DNA of 30,726 bases. It comes from JBLHHI01 sp047614125. GTDB lineage: Bacteria; Bacteroidota; Bacteroidia; NS11-12g; UBA9320. The stretch is taken from the NCBI GenBank assembly GCA_047614125.1, contig JBLHHI010000026.1, positions 1 to 30,726 on the forward strand, written 5' to 3'. This document shows, one piece after another, positions 7,642 through 15,661 of the stretch (its first letter is position 1; every line of letters starts with the position of its first letter). The notes under the pieces were generated by a model. That model ran no database searches. It was not told where the DNA came from and was given only the letters and a program-made list of their open reading frames with translations. Made by a program: the position numbers and the translations under genes.

Positions 7642-8982
7642 ATGGAAAGAAGACACTTTATTTCAAAAATGGCCATGGGAGCTGCCGCTTTATCCATTTT
7701 ACCAACGCTTGACTTTGGAAGTCTAACTTTTAATCAAGATGATAACAAATGCGTAAAAAACGTATTGGACTACATCAAAGCCAATTGGGAGAAGTCGTTT
7801 TACTATGATAAACCCGGTGTGGCAACACGTTGGGGAGTTGAGCTGCCCTTTCCGTATTCTTCGCCATCAATGAAAGGCGATGGCGAGTTTACCTTCTTCT
7901 TTTATTGGGATACGTATTTTACAAACCTTGGGCTGCTTCGAAACGGTCATAGGGTTCAAGCCAAAAACAACATAAAAAACATTCTTTGGCTCATAGAAGA
8001 GCAGGGATATATGCCCAATCACGTTGGCATTCACAATCGGTCGCAATCGCCGTACTTGCAATTAATGGTGCGTGACTTCTTTGCAAACTTGGATGACCCC
8101 AACACCGAAGCCGATTTTTTTAAACAATGCGCCGAAGGCATCCGGAAAGAATATCAATTTTGGATGACGTCGCGGTACAGCCAAACCGGATTGAATCACT
8201 TTGGTCACCACGATGATGCCAAAGGGTGTATTAGCTTCTACAACCGAACCCTCATTAAGCGCCTAAAGCTCGACCCAAATGTGTCGGATGAAGAAAAGCG
8301 GATTGTGGGCGGTCATTACATGGCCGAAGCCGAAAACTGGGATTTTAATCAGCGCTACAATGGTCGCTGCATGGATTTTAATGCCGTGGATTTAAATGCC
8401 TTGTTGTATGGATATGAAATGTTCTTACACGAAGCAGCCATCAAACTCAATTGGCATTTTAAAGATTTTTATAAGGAACGAGCAGGAAAGCGCAAGGGCT
8501 TGATGACCGAATTGCTGTGGAATAAAGAGAAGGGCTGGTTCTTCGACTACGACTTTGTGAATAAACGGCAGTCGGAGGTCTATGCCATTTCCGGCTTACA
8601 GCCTATGTTTATGGGACTTGCTACTGATGAACAAGCCAAACGCATTTTGGCCAACCTGCCTTTGTTGGAACGAAAGTACGGCGTAGCTACGACCAACGAA
8701 GTAGCCGGTTGCCGCGATTATCAATGGGCCTATCCGGTGGTGTGGCCTCCCATGGTTTATTTAACGGTCAAAAGCCTCGACCAATATGGTTTTAAAGTGG
8801 ATGCAAAACGAATTGCCGAAAAGTACATTGATCTACATTCTAAGCTCTTTGAAAAACACGGCAAGCTCTTTGAGAAAACCGATGCAGAAACTGGAGAACT
8901 TTCCAACGCCGATTACGATGCCGAACCCATGCTGGGTTGGACGGCTGGGGTATTTGTTGCGTTGGCTGAGTACGTGAACTGA
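7642..8982 (+). CDS. GH37 trehalase-like (alpha/alpha)6-barrel glycosidase, exported
   Basis: This 446-residue protein begins with ERRHFISKMAMGAAALS, a twin-arginine-like signal, so it may be exported folded by Tat. The body follows the trehalase order: FYWDTYF (87-93), NRSQSP (132-137; family RSQPP), ENWDFNQRY (231-239, carrying the likely catalytic acid Asp 234), QWAYPVVWPP (361-370; family QWD.P.GW.P) and LGWTAGVF near the end. Changes from the textbook signatures, especially QWD to QWA and GWAP to VWPP, make strict trehalose specificity doubtful; a related alpha-glucoside or another glycoside is possible. It sits 13 bases behind the GH28 gene, so the pair should be expressed together. Fold well supported, substrate inferred. 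Confidence 0.78.
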   Translation: MERRHFISKMAMGAAALSILPTLDFGSLTFNQDDNKCVKNVLDYIKANWEKSFYYDKPGVATRWGVELPFPYSSPSMKGDGEFTFFFYWDTYFTNLGLLRNGHRVQAKNNIKNILWLIEEQGYMPNHVGIHNRSQSPYLQLMVRDFFANLDDPNTEADFFKQCAEGIRKEYQFWMTSRYSQTGLNHFGHHDDAKGCISFYNRTLIKRLKLDPNVSDEEKRIVGGHYMAEAENWDFNQRYNGRCMDFNAVDLNALLYGYEMFLHEAAIKLNWHFKDFYKERAGKRKGLMTELLWNKEKGWFFDYDFVNKRQSEVYAISGLQPMFMGLATDEQAKRILANLPLLERKYGVATTNEVAGCRDYQWAYPVVWPPMVYLTVKSLDQYGFKVDAKRIAEKYIDLHSKLFEKHGKLFEKTDAETGELSNADYDAEPMLGWTAGVFVALAEYVN

Positions 8983-9035
8983 AGTGAACAAACAAGTTTT
9001 GAGCGAAACGAATGCACGCCGGTAAACAAAAAACG

Positions 9036-10100
9036 TTAACCCTCCATCTTTTTTCTAGCCACCACATAAACACGTGGTGCACATAAGTCTAAAAGTGTGG
9101 CGTTCGGGTAATTCCTTTGTGTTTGTGATAAAATTTTATCATTAATCATATTCAGATGTTGCTCTTTAGTAAAAGGAACTATGGAAACTATTTCAAGTTT
9201 CGCCTTTTCTAAATGCGTTCGTAAATCATATAAAGTCATTCTGTTTAAACCGGCTTTGAAAAACGCAAGCGCCTTGTTTTTTTCCTGTGGTCGGAGTTGG
9301 TCCAAATATTTTTCAAAATCGGAAGTGCTTAACCGTGTGTGACCCCAAAGCGTATCCAAAGTACATAAGCTGTGCCCTCCATTTAAACTAAAGAAAGGAT
9401 TGTATTCATGTATGGCAAGGCCACCATCATTTAAAAGTCTGCTCATTGAACTAAATGCCCCCTCAGCATCATGAACATGTTCTAATACTTCCCAACTACA
9501 AATAATGTCGAACGACTTTGGGGGTAACGTGGAATTGCAAATGTCGTCATCTACAAATTTCACCTTGTTCTTCAGTTTAAACAAGCTTGCCAACTTGGTT
9601 CGAATCTGCAACAAGTCTTCATTCACCTCAATCAAACGATTATCGTATTTACCTTCAGCGCTATCTACAGCTTTTACTTTGTAGCCCGAAAATTCAGTCC
9701 CAACAACTTCTGCTGCACCATATTCGGCTATTGCAAAAGATGTTCCTCCCGAGTGGCAGCCAACCTCCAAGACCTTACTCCCAACAACCGATTTACCCAA
9801 GGCTTCAATAATCGGTAAAATCTTTTTCAAGGCTAATTCGCCATATGTTTTTTGCCGTTCTAAATATTCGGGTGTTACCTCGGTTTTCTGTTGCACCAAC
9901 ATTCGTTGCCAACCTGGACGAATTTTAGACCGCAGTCCTTCAAGAAGGTTATGTGAATCACCATGTGAGTCAACAAAGGTGCCCTTTTTCGGATATTTAC
10001 TAAGGTCGAAAGGTGATTCAAAAACATTTTGAATGTATCTGCTTCTTTTAGCAATACCGATGGCATAACTAAGTAATGATGTAATTAATTTTTTTAGCAT
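9036..10100 (-). CDS. Class I SAM-dependent methyltransferase
   Basis: This 354-residue protein starts at an ATG and has a Rossmann methyltransferase core: motif I VLEVGCHSGG (110-119), the acidic end of strand 2 around GTEF (134-137), VDDDI (183-187) and SWEVLEHV (202-209) as motif IV/post-motif. The segment after it (NPFFSLNGGHSLC) is typical of small-molecule or glycan methyltransferases. The first 25 residues are basic and mildly hydrophobic and could be a membrane-associating helix. About 100 residues come before motif I, more than in minimal methyltransferases. It stands alone, convergent with the trehalase-like gene. Substrate unknown; a lipid, glycan or secondary metabolite is equally possible. 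Confidence 0.82.
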   Translation of the reverse strand: MLKKLITSLLSYAIGIAKRSRYIQNVFESPFDLSKYPKKGTFVDSHGDSHNLLEGLRSKIRPGWQRMLVQQKTEVTPEYLERQKTYGELALKKILPIIEALGKSVVGSKVLEVGCHSGGTSFAIAEYGAAEVVGTEFSGYKVKAVDSAEGKYDNRLIEVNEDLLQIRTKLASLFKLKNKVKFVDDDICNSTLPPKSFDIICSWEVLEHVHDAEGAFSSMSRLLNDGGLAIHEYNPFFSLNGGHSLCTLDTLWGHTRLSTSDFEKYLDQLRPQEKNKALAFFKAGLNRMTLYDLRTHLEKAKLEIVSIVPFTKEQHLNMINDKILSQTQRNYPNATLLDLCAPRVYVVARKKMEG

Positions 10101-10674
10101 AAATTTTGGTTAATGGATTACCAAGTTAAATTTTTTCTAAGGGTAAAAAAAAAGGCAGCTAACGATCATATTTATAAATTAAAAAGATACAAGCTGATGA
10201 AACACCGTTTAAAACGGCAAAATACTAATTTCAGGTGTTTCTTAATAATTTTAAAAAAAAAGTTTTTAAAACAGAGTAAATGATATAAAATGGGCAGATA
10301 CGCAAGTCCATTGCGAGAAACGTTAAAAAAATAAGTCGCCCTTATAACTCACCAATTATCAGGATTACTTTTAAACCTTACCTTTGGAAGGACTGGCGAT
10401 GGAAGGTTGAAATTGTCATTGAATTTGAGAAGGTTGCTGTCTTTAACACCATTTAGAATGGTGAGCTGCATCCTGACCCCGTCGATGTCATATCTTGCAG
10501 TATAACACTATACGGAGTGCCACGGCCCTGGCGAGTTTGCATAAAATTTGAATGTAAGACAAATTACAACTGAACCTTAAAATCCATTGAATTTGTATTT
10601 GCACTTGACATTGAATTTCTCAATTGAAAATCATACACAAAAAAGGTACGAATCTTCACTGTGCTTCGAGCTCA

Positions 10675-10727
10675 ATACCTTTTCGCAAGTCGAAAGGTAT
10701 CCCTGACCCCAATAGGGGTCAAACCTT
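10675..10727 (+). other. Overlapping, mutually exclusive hairpins
   Basis: Hairpin A pairs ataccttt (10675-10682) with aaaggtat (10693-10700). Hairpin B has a perfect 7-base stem, tgacccc (10704-10710) with ggggtca (10715-10721), and can be extended by pairing aaggt (10694-10698) with acctt (10723-10727). The extension uses the same bases as the 3' arm of hairpin A, so the extended B and A cannot form together. Such switching is seen in attenuators, but no gene follows directly on this strand. Confidence 0.45.
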
Positions 10728-10795
10728 ATTAAAACTTTGACATCACACCAAATTAAAAACCCCGAAAGGGTGACATCACAATAAAAATTTAAATC

Positions 10796-10830
10796 AAAAA
10801 AAGGCCGTCATATCTGACAGCCTTTTTATT
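10796..10830 (-). terminator. Rho-independent terminator of the helix-hairpin-helix gene
   Basis: The stem pairs 10803-10805 with 10820-10822 and 10807-10810 with 10815-10818, with one internal mismatch and a 4-base loop. A-rich sequence lies on the left and T-rich on the right, so on the minus strand the hairpin is followed by a T-run. It sits about 50 bases past the stop of the gene at 10880 and could work in both directions. Confidence 0.7.
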
Positions 10831-10879
10831 TTCAATCAATAATTTAATATTTATGAAGGAAGGTTTGAATCAAAGATTC

Positions 10880-11416
10880 CTACTTCCCTCCATCTAATTC
10901 GTCTTGCCATGCTTTCAGCTCATCCCATTGACCAGCAGCAGCCATTTCAGCTTGTTTGGTCCAAGTTCCTGGATCATGAGCAGCGAAGTTTCCTTCGGCG
11001 GCATCTAAAATTTCTCGTATTGCTTCGGGAGTGCTTGCCGCAACCGCAGCAAAAGAATCCAATCCTGCTTCAGCTAAAACGCTGGCAATTTTTGGACCCA
11101 CTCCTTCAATCTTCGTTAATTTATCTCCTTTTGGCGCCGCTTTAGCCTTCAATGCCGCCTTTGGTTTTGCTGCTTTCGGTGATTCTTCCGCAACTGCTTC
11201 AACCTTAGGAGCTTTAGCTTCCTTTTTAGGAGCTGCTACAACAGTGGTTAAGTTGGCGGCAACCTTGGTTACATCACCTTCTAATACCACACCAGACTCT
11301 TCCTTGTACGGAGATTTAACATAAATTCGGTTTACAAGTCTTTTAAGAAGCTTGGTACGCTCTTTTGCTCTTGTCTTATTTCTTCTCGCTTTTCGCTCAA
11401 GTCTAGTAACTGCCAT
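10880..11416 (-). CDS. Basic protein with C-terminal helix-hairpin-helix domain
   Basis: This 178-residue protein has three parts. Residues 1-37 are strongly basic (MAVTRLERKARRNKTRAKER onward) and suggest nucleic-acid or ribosome binding. Residues 60-98 are an Ala/Lys/Pro-rich linker of low complexity. Residues 99-178 hold a helix-hairpin-helix of the DUF4332/L21-extension type (LTKIEGVGPKIASVLAEAGL, 100-119) ending in a conserved-looking tail rich in Trp (WTKQ, WDELKAW). Similar tails are fused to ribosomal protein L21 in some Bacteroidota, so a ribosome or RNA partner is possible; this is inference from family memory. It is monocistronic, with its own -7 element and terminator, and divergent from trkA. 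Molecular role unknown. Confidence 0.8.
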   Translation of the reverse strand: MAVTRLERKARRNKTRAKERTKLLKRLVNRIYVKSPYKEESGVVLEGDVTKVAANLTTVVAAPKKEAKAPKVEAVAEESPKAAKPKAALKAKAAPKGDKLTKIEGVGPKIASVLAEAGLDSFAAVAASTPEAIREILDAAEGNFAAHDPGTWTKQAEMAAAGQWDELKAWQDELDGGK

Positions 11417-11438
11417 TGGATTGGTATTAAAATTTTTG

Positions 11439-11446
11439 CAAAAGTA
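11439..11446 (-). promoter_or_regulatory. -7 element of the helix-hairpin-helix gene
   Basis: On the minus strand this reads TACTTTTG, a perfect TAnnTTTG, 22 bases before the ATG at 11416. No convincing -33 TTG is visible at the usual distance. The same octamer serves the divergent trkA gene. Confidence 0.4.
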
Positions 11447-11572
11447 GAATTATTTCGATTTAGTACACGATAAAATCCAAAAAAAATGTTCTTTTTTGTC
11501 TACATCCTAAATACACTCAATTATTGTGGGCTTTTTTTTGGAAATAGTCAGAAATATCTATCGGCATCAATG

Positions 11573-11580
11573 TACTTTTG
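11573..11580 (+). promoter_or_regulatory. -7 element of trkA-trkH
   Basis: TACTTTTG, a perfect TAnnTTTG, ends 15 bases before the trkA ATG, implying a very short leader. No clear -33 TTG lies at the usual spacing. Confidence 0.4.
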
Positions 11581-11595
11581 TTTCTTTAGAACCCA

Positions 11596-12933
11596 ATGAA
11601 AATAGTAATAGCTGGAGCTGGTGAAGTAGGATTTTATCTCGCTAGACTTCTATCGAGCGAGGCGCAAGACATCATTCTCATCGACAACGATGCGCGCGTG
11701 TTGGATCGAGCTCAAAGCGAGCTGGATGTAATTACCATTAAAGGTGATGCCTGTTCCATCAAAACACTGCGTGAAGCTAATGTGGCGAACTCTGACTTGC
11801 TCATTGCTGTTACCTCTTCCGAGAACATCAACTTTATGGTTGCTACCTTTGGCAAACAGCTGGGAGCCAAAAAAACCATTGCCCGGGTGAACAATACCGA
11901 ATATCTTGATCCCAACTGTCAAATTGATTTTACGGCTATGGGCATCGACGTGATGATTTCGCCGGCAGATTTAGCCGCCAAAGAGATATCGCGCCTGGTA
12001 AAGCGTTCTGCCTTTACCGACGCCTTTGAGTTTGAAATGGGTAAGCTCAGCTTGTTGGGTATTCACTTGGACGTGGATGCGCCTGTTGTAAACCGAACCA
12101 TTGCTGAAACTGCAGTGTTAAATCCCAACTTTAATTTTATTACTGTTGCCATTCAACGCAATGGCGAAACCCTTGTACCCAGATCAGATGCCCGCTTTTT
12201 GCGGGGAGATCACGTGTATTTTATTGCGGTGCCACAGGGGGTGGAGGAAGTTTTGAAAATAACCGGAAAGGAAGAACACCGCATCAAAAACATAATGATG
12301 ATGGGAGGCGGAAGAGTGGGCCTAAACACCATCGATAAAATTAAAAAGCGTCGCAAGATTAAGCTCATCGAAAAAGATCCGGAACGTTGCTTCCAAATTG
12401 CGGATCAATTTCCAGACATCCTGGTAATTAATGATGATGGGCATAACGTAAAGCTATTAGAACAAGAAAACATTGCCGATATGGATGCCTTCGTAGCTGT
12501 TACAGGTAATTCGGAAACCAACATTATGTCGTGTTTGGTAGCCAAGGCACACGGTGTTAAAAAGACCATTGCCTTGGTAGAGAACATGGACTACATCAAT
12601 CTCTCACAAACCATTGGCATTGATACCTTAATCAACAAAAAACTCATTGCAGCCAATAACATTTTTCGGTACGTACGTCACGGTGAAGTTCTGAATATCA
12701 CGGCTTTACATGGGGTGAATGCTGAAATTTTAGAATTTTATGCCAAAGAGAATTCATCCATCACCCGGAAACCAATTTCAGAACTAAAATTTCCTAAAAG
12801 GGCTATTATTGGCGGGGTGATTCGAGATGGCGTGGGCAAGATCGTAAACGGACAAGATCAAGTTCGCGTTGGCGATCGAGTGGTAGTTTTTAGTGAGTAT
12901 TCGGCCATTAAGGAAGTTGAGAAATATTTCTAA
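11596..12933 (+). CDS. trkA: TrkA, peripheral NAD-binding regulator of potassium uptake
   Basis: This 445-residue protein has the full TrkA plan: two RCK_N Rossmann domains and two RCK_C domains. The nucleotide loops are GAGEVG (7-12), with the acid IDND at 29-32 ending strand 2, and GGGRVG (237-242), with EKD at the matching place. RCK_C domains lie at about 140-225 and 365-445. TrkA forms a cytoplasmic gating ring on TrkH and opens the pore in response to bound nucleotide. The gene ends in TAATG, sharing one base with trkH, so the two are translationally coupled. The length equals the usual family length and all landmarks are present. Confidence 0.96.
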   Translation: MKIVIAGAGEVGFYLARLLSSEAQDIILIDNDARVLDRAQSELDVITIKGDACSIKTLREANVANSDLLIAVTSSENINFMVATFGKQLGAKKTIARVNNTEYLDPNCQIDFTAMGIDVMISPADLAAKEISRLVKRSAFTDAFEFEMGKLSLLGIHLDVDAPVVNRTIAETAVLNPNFNFITVAIQRNGETLVPRSDARFLRGDHVYFIAVPQGVEEVLKITGKEEHRIKNIMMMGGGRVGLNTIDKIKKRRKIKLIEKDPERCFQIADQFPDILVINDDGHNVKLLEQENIADMDAFVAVTGNSETNIMSCLVAKAHGVKKTIALVENMDYINLSQTIGIDTLINKKLIAANNIFRYVRHGEVLNITALHGVNAEILEFYAKENSSITRKPISELKFPKRAIIGGVIRDGVGKIVNGQDQVRVGDRVVVFSEYSAIKEVEKYF

Positions 12934-14384
12934 TGTTTAATTGGAAGCTGATAAGCAACGTGATTGGACTGCTGTTGATGATCAACGGAGTTTTCATGCT
13001 GTGTTGCACTCCAACGAGTTTTTACTTTAACGAAGGAGATGCCCGAGCAATGGTAATATCTGCAGCCATTGCCATCAATTTTGGATTTATGGCTTGGTTT
13101 TTAACTCGGCAGCATTCCAAAAAAATTAGTTACAAGGATGGTTACTTGATTGTGAGCCTTGGCTGGTTGTCACTCACTCTTTCAGGATGTTTGCCGTACC
13201 TTGTTAGTGGTGCCATACCCGATGTTTCATCGGCCATCTTTGAAACCGTTTCGGGATATACAACAACAGGAAGCTCCGTACTCAACGATATTGAAGGGGT
13301 ACATAAAGGCATCTTGCTTTGGCGAAGCCTTACCCAGTGGATAGGCGGCATGGGAATTATTGTTCTTACTGTTGCCATTCTTCCAATTCTTGGCGTTGGC
13401 GGAATGCAGCTCTTTATGGCAGAATCGCCGGGTCCATCAGCGAGTAAGCTCCATCCTCGAATAACAGAAACAGCAAAAAGACTGTGGTACATTTATGCGG
13501 TTATAACACTTACCGAAATATTTACGCTCAAATTAGCGGGCATGACTTGGTATGATGCTGTTAATCATTCCTTTACTACCATCTCAACGGGAGGGTTTTC
13601 AACTAAAAACGCCAGCATAGCGGCCTACAATTCGCCCCTCATTGAGTACATCATATCGTTGTTTATGTTTTTCGGCGGATTGAATTTTACCCTCTTCTAT
13701 TTCATCATAAAACTTCGATTAAAGGACGTTGCAAGAAACGAGGAATTTCGTTTTTATTTGGGCTTAATTCTTTTGGCCACGATTGCTTCAACCTTTATGC
13801 TAGCAATATCTCGAGCCGGCCCATTCGAAACCAATTTTAGGGAATCGCTCTTTATGGTGGTCAGCATTGTTACCACTACGGGTTTTGCCACGGCCGACTA
13901 CACAACGTGGGGTTATTTCTTAACCATCGTCTTTTTTATTCTCATGTTTTTTGGGGCTTCCGCTGGATCAACGGCTGGTGGAATTAAGATTGTGCGCCAC
14001 CTTTTAATTGTTAAAAATGGCTTAACAGAAATAAAGCGAATCATGCACCCGGCGGCTGTTATTCCCGTACGATATAACAAAAAGGCTGTGGATCAGAAGA
14101 TTATTTACAACATCTTGGCATTTTTCTTCTTATACCTAAGCATCTTTATCATCGGGTGCATTGTAATGACCTTGTATGGTTATGATCTGGAAACGGCTGC
14201 AGGTGCAACCATCTCGTCGCTAGGCAATATTGGCCCAGGTATTGGCAAAACAGGTCCGTCGTATAACTTCAGCGGTTTCCCTGCCAGTGCCAAACTATTT
14301 TTATCGTTGCTCATGCTCATTGGTCGGTTGGAAATCTTTACCATACTTATTCTTATGGTGCCGGCATTTTGGCGAAGAACGTAG
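12933..14384 (+). CDS. trkH: TrkH-type potassium uptake channel subunit
   Basis: This 483-residue integral membrane protein has four pore-loop segments: TTTGSS (110-115), TISTGGFST (216-224), VTTTGFAT (313-320) and LGNIGPG (430-436). These are the four selectivity-filter repeats of the Trk/Ktr/HKT superfamily. About ten hydrophobic helices are visible. It moves K+ into the cytoplasm under TrkA control. It overlaps trkA by one base and ends convergent with queA. The length agrees with TrkH (about 480). TrkG is a near-identical alternative name for paralogues. Nothing is truncated. Confidence 0.95.
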   Translation: MFNWKLISNVIGLLLMINGVFMLCCTPTSFYFNEGDARAMVISAAIAINFGFMAWFLTRQHSKKISYKDGYLIVSLGWLSLTLSGCLPYLVSGAIPDVSSAIFETVSGYTTTGSSVLNDIEGVHKGILLWRSLTQWIGGMGIIVLTVAILPILGVGGMQLFMAESPGPSASKLHPRITETAKRLWYIYAVITLTEIFTLKLAGMTWYDAVNHSFTTISTGGFSTKNASIAAYNSPLIEYIISLFMFFGGLNFTLFYFIIKLRLKDVARNEEFRFYLGLILLATIASTFMLAISRAGPFETNFRESLFMVVSIVTTTGFATADYTTWGYFLTIVFFILMFFGASAGSTAGGIKIVRHLLIVKNGLTEIKRIMHPAAVIPVRYNKKAVDQKIIYNILAFFFLYLSIFIIGCIVMTLYGYDLETAAGATISSLGNIGPGIGKTGPSYNFSGFPASAKLFLSLLMLIGRLEIFTILILMVPAFWRRT

Positions 14385-14422
14385 GTTTTTACAACCAATT
14401 TTCGAACAATCCATCCAACATA

Positions 14423-14447
14423 ATTACGTTGCGTAATATGCAACGTA
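14423..14447. promoter_or_regulatory. Nested dyads in the trkH-queA convergent gap
   Basis: attacg...cgtaat (14423-14437) is a 15-base dyad with the pattern ATTACGTnnCGTAAT. It overlaps a second dyad, tacgttgc/gcaacgta (14425-14447). The first pattern is also found at 22560-22574. Because the gap is between two gene 3' ends, an RNA hairpin is as likely as a protein-binding site. Confidence 0.4.
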
Positions 14448-14469
14448 CATCGCTCTTCCGTTCGGATCC

Positions 14470-14511
14470 TATAAAAAAGTAAGAAAAATAGGAGAAGCTG
14501 AAGCCGCTTCT
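14470..14511 (-). terminator. Terminator of queA
   Basis: Arms agaagc (14493-14498) and gcttct (14506-14511) pair perfectly around a 7-base loop and overlap the queA stop. On the minus strand the stem is followed by a long T-rich tract (the complement of 14470-14490). Confidence 0.6.
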
Positions 14512-15559
14512 ACAAAATCAATAATGCATCACCATAACACAAGAATCGATATTCTTTAGCAATGGCCTCATCGTAAATTTGTTTCGTAAACTTCACGCTG
14601 TCTAAGAAACCAGCTGTACACATCATCAAGGTTGATTCGGGCTGGTGAAAGCTGGTGATGTAACAATTGGCAATTTTAAAATCGTGCGGTGGAAATAAGA
14701 ACTTGTCCGTCCATCCTTGCGAGGAATTGAGCTTCCCAAAGGCCGAAACTGACGATTCTAAGGCACGCATAACACTGCTGCCTACGGCACAAACTCGTTG
14801 CTTACTTTCTTTGGCTGAATTAACCCGATCCGCCAAAGCTTGAGAAATGCGATAGCTTTCCGAATCCATTTTGTGTTTGGTTAAATCCTCTACTTCCACT
14901 GGGCGCGAGGCTCCATGTCCGATGTTGAGATTTAGCTTAGCAAACTCGGTTCCCTTAATCTCCATTCGCATCATCAACTCACGCGTAAAGTGCAAGCCAG
15001 CGGTTGGAGGAGAAATAGCTCCCTCTGTTTCTGCGTAAATGGTTTGATACCAGCGGTTGTCGTCTTCTTCAACCGGTCGGTCAATGTATTTTGGAAGTGG
15101 TGTTTCGCCCAACTTGGCAACCACCGCTTTAAATTCTTCTTTTGTTCCATCAAATAAGAACCGAATGGTTCTTCCTCTGCTGGTAGTGTTATCAATTACC
15201 TCGGCAACCAATTCATCCTCACCAAAGAACAACTTGTTGCCTACTCGAATTTTTCGAGCTGGATCCACCAACACATCCCATAAACGAAGTTCTTCGTTTA
15301 ATTCACGAAGCAAAAACACTTCGATTCGCGCCCCTGTTTTTTCTTTATTCCCAAATAATCGGGCTGGAAATACTTTGGCGTCGTTCAACACCATCACATC
15401 ACCTTCGTCAAAGATGTTTAAAATATCTTTAAACTGCTTGTGTTCAATGGTTTGCTCCTTGCGGTTAACAACCATTAATTTGCAGTCATCACGCTGCTCC
15501 AGAGGTCGTTGAGCAATTAAATTTTCTGGTAATTCGTATTTAAACTTAGAAAGTTTCAT
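14510..15559 (-). CDS. queA: QueA, SAM:tRNA ribosyltransferase-isomerase
   Basis: This 349-residue enzyme transfers and isomerises the ribosyl part of SAM onto preQ1 in tRNA to make epoxyqueuosine. Family landmarks are visible: the N-terminal FKYELPENLIAQRPLEQRDDCKLM type opening, VLNDAKVFPARLFG, the SPPTAGLHFT segment in the middle (GAISPPTAGLHFT), NIGHGASRPVE and, near the C-terminus, NCYITSFHQPESTLMM. The length is normal and the start is a plain ATG. It is convergent with trkH and is followed upstream by a 102-base gap from the kinase gene. The same-strand neighbours (kinase, aminotransferase) are not queuosine genes. Identification is secure. Confidence 0.96.
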   Translation of the reverse strand: MKLSKFKYELPENLIAQRPLEQRDDCKLMVVNRKEQTIEHKQFKDILNIFDEGDVMVLNDAKVFPARLFGNKEKTGARIEVFLLRELNEELRLWDVLVDPARKIRVGNKLFFGEDELVAEVIDNTTSRGRTIRFLFDGTKEEFKAVVAKLGETPLPKYIDRPVEEDDNRWYQTIYAETEGAISPPTAGLHFTRELMMRMEIKGTEFAKLNLNIGHGASRPVEVEDLTKHKMDSESYRISQALADRVNSAKESKQRVCAVGSSVMRALESSVSAFGKLNSSQGWTDKFLFPPHDFKIANCYITSFHQPESTLMMCTAGFLDSVKFTKQIYDEAIAKEYRFLCYGDALLIL

Positions 15560-15587
15560 GAAGCGCTTCTTGTTGAATTTTGGGCTG

Positions 15588-15595
15588 CGAAGGTA
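15588..15595 (-). promoter_or_regulatory. Weak -7 element before queA
   Basis: On the minus strand this reads TACCTTCG, one mismatch from TAnnTTTG, about 29 bases before the ATG at 15559. No -33 element is evident. Confidence 0.25.
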
Positions 15596-15661
15596 AGAAT
15601 TCCTTCTTGATTAATTCTACTAAATTTTAACAGTTCGTTTCGACTCATCATCTACTTCAAC

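Larger units (their letters stand above)
10101..10879. other. 780-base non-coding stretch with several hairpins
   Basis: No gene is supported here. Perfect inverted repeats include gaaacacc/ggtgtttc (10199-10206 and 10234-10241), ccgttt/aaacgg (10205-10217), caccatt/aatggtg (10447-10453 and 10457-10463) and gtata/tatac (10500-10513). The 10-mer cattgaattt occurs three times (10417, 10585, 10609). The 10-mer tgacatcaca occurs twice, 32 bases apart (10739, 10771), and a further small hairpin lies at 10759-10771. The stretch ends in the terminator at 10801-10830. Remnants of decayed genes or a structured RNA are both possible. Confidence 0.6.
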
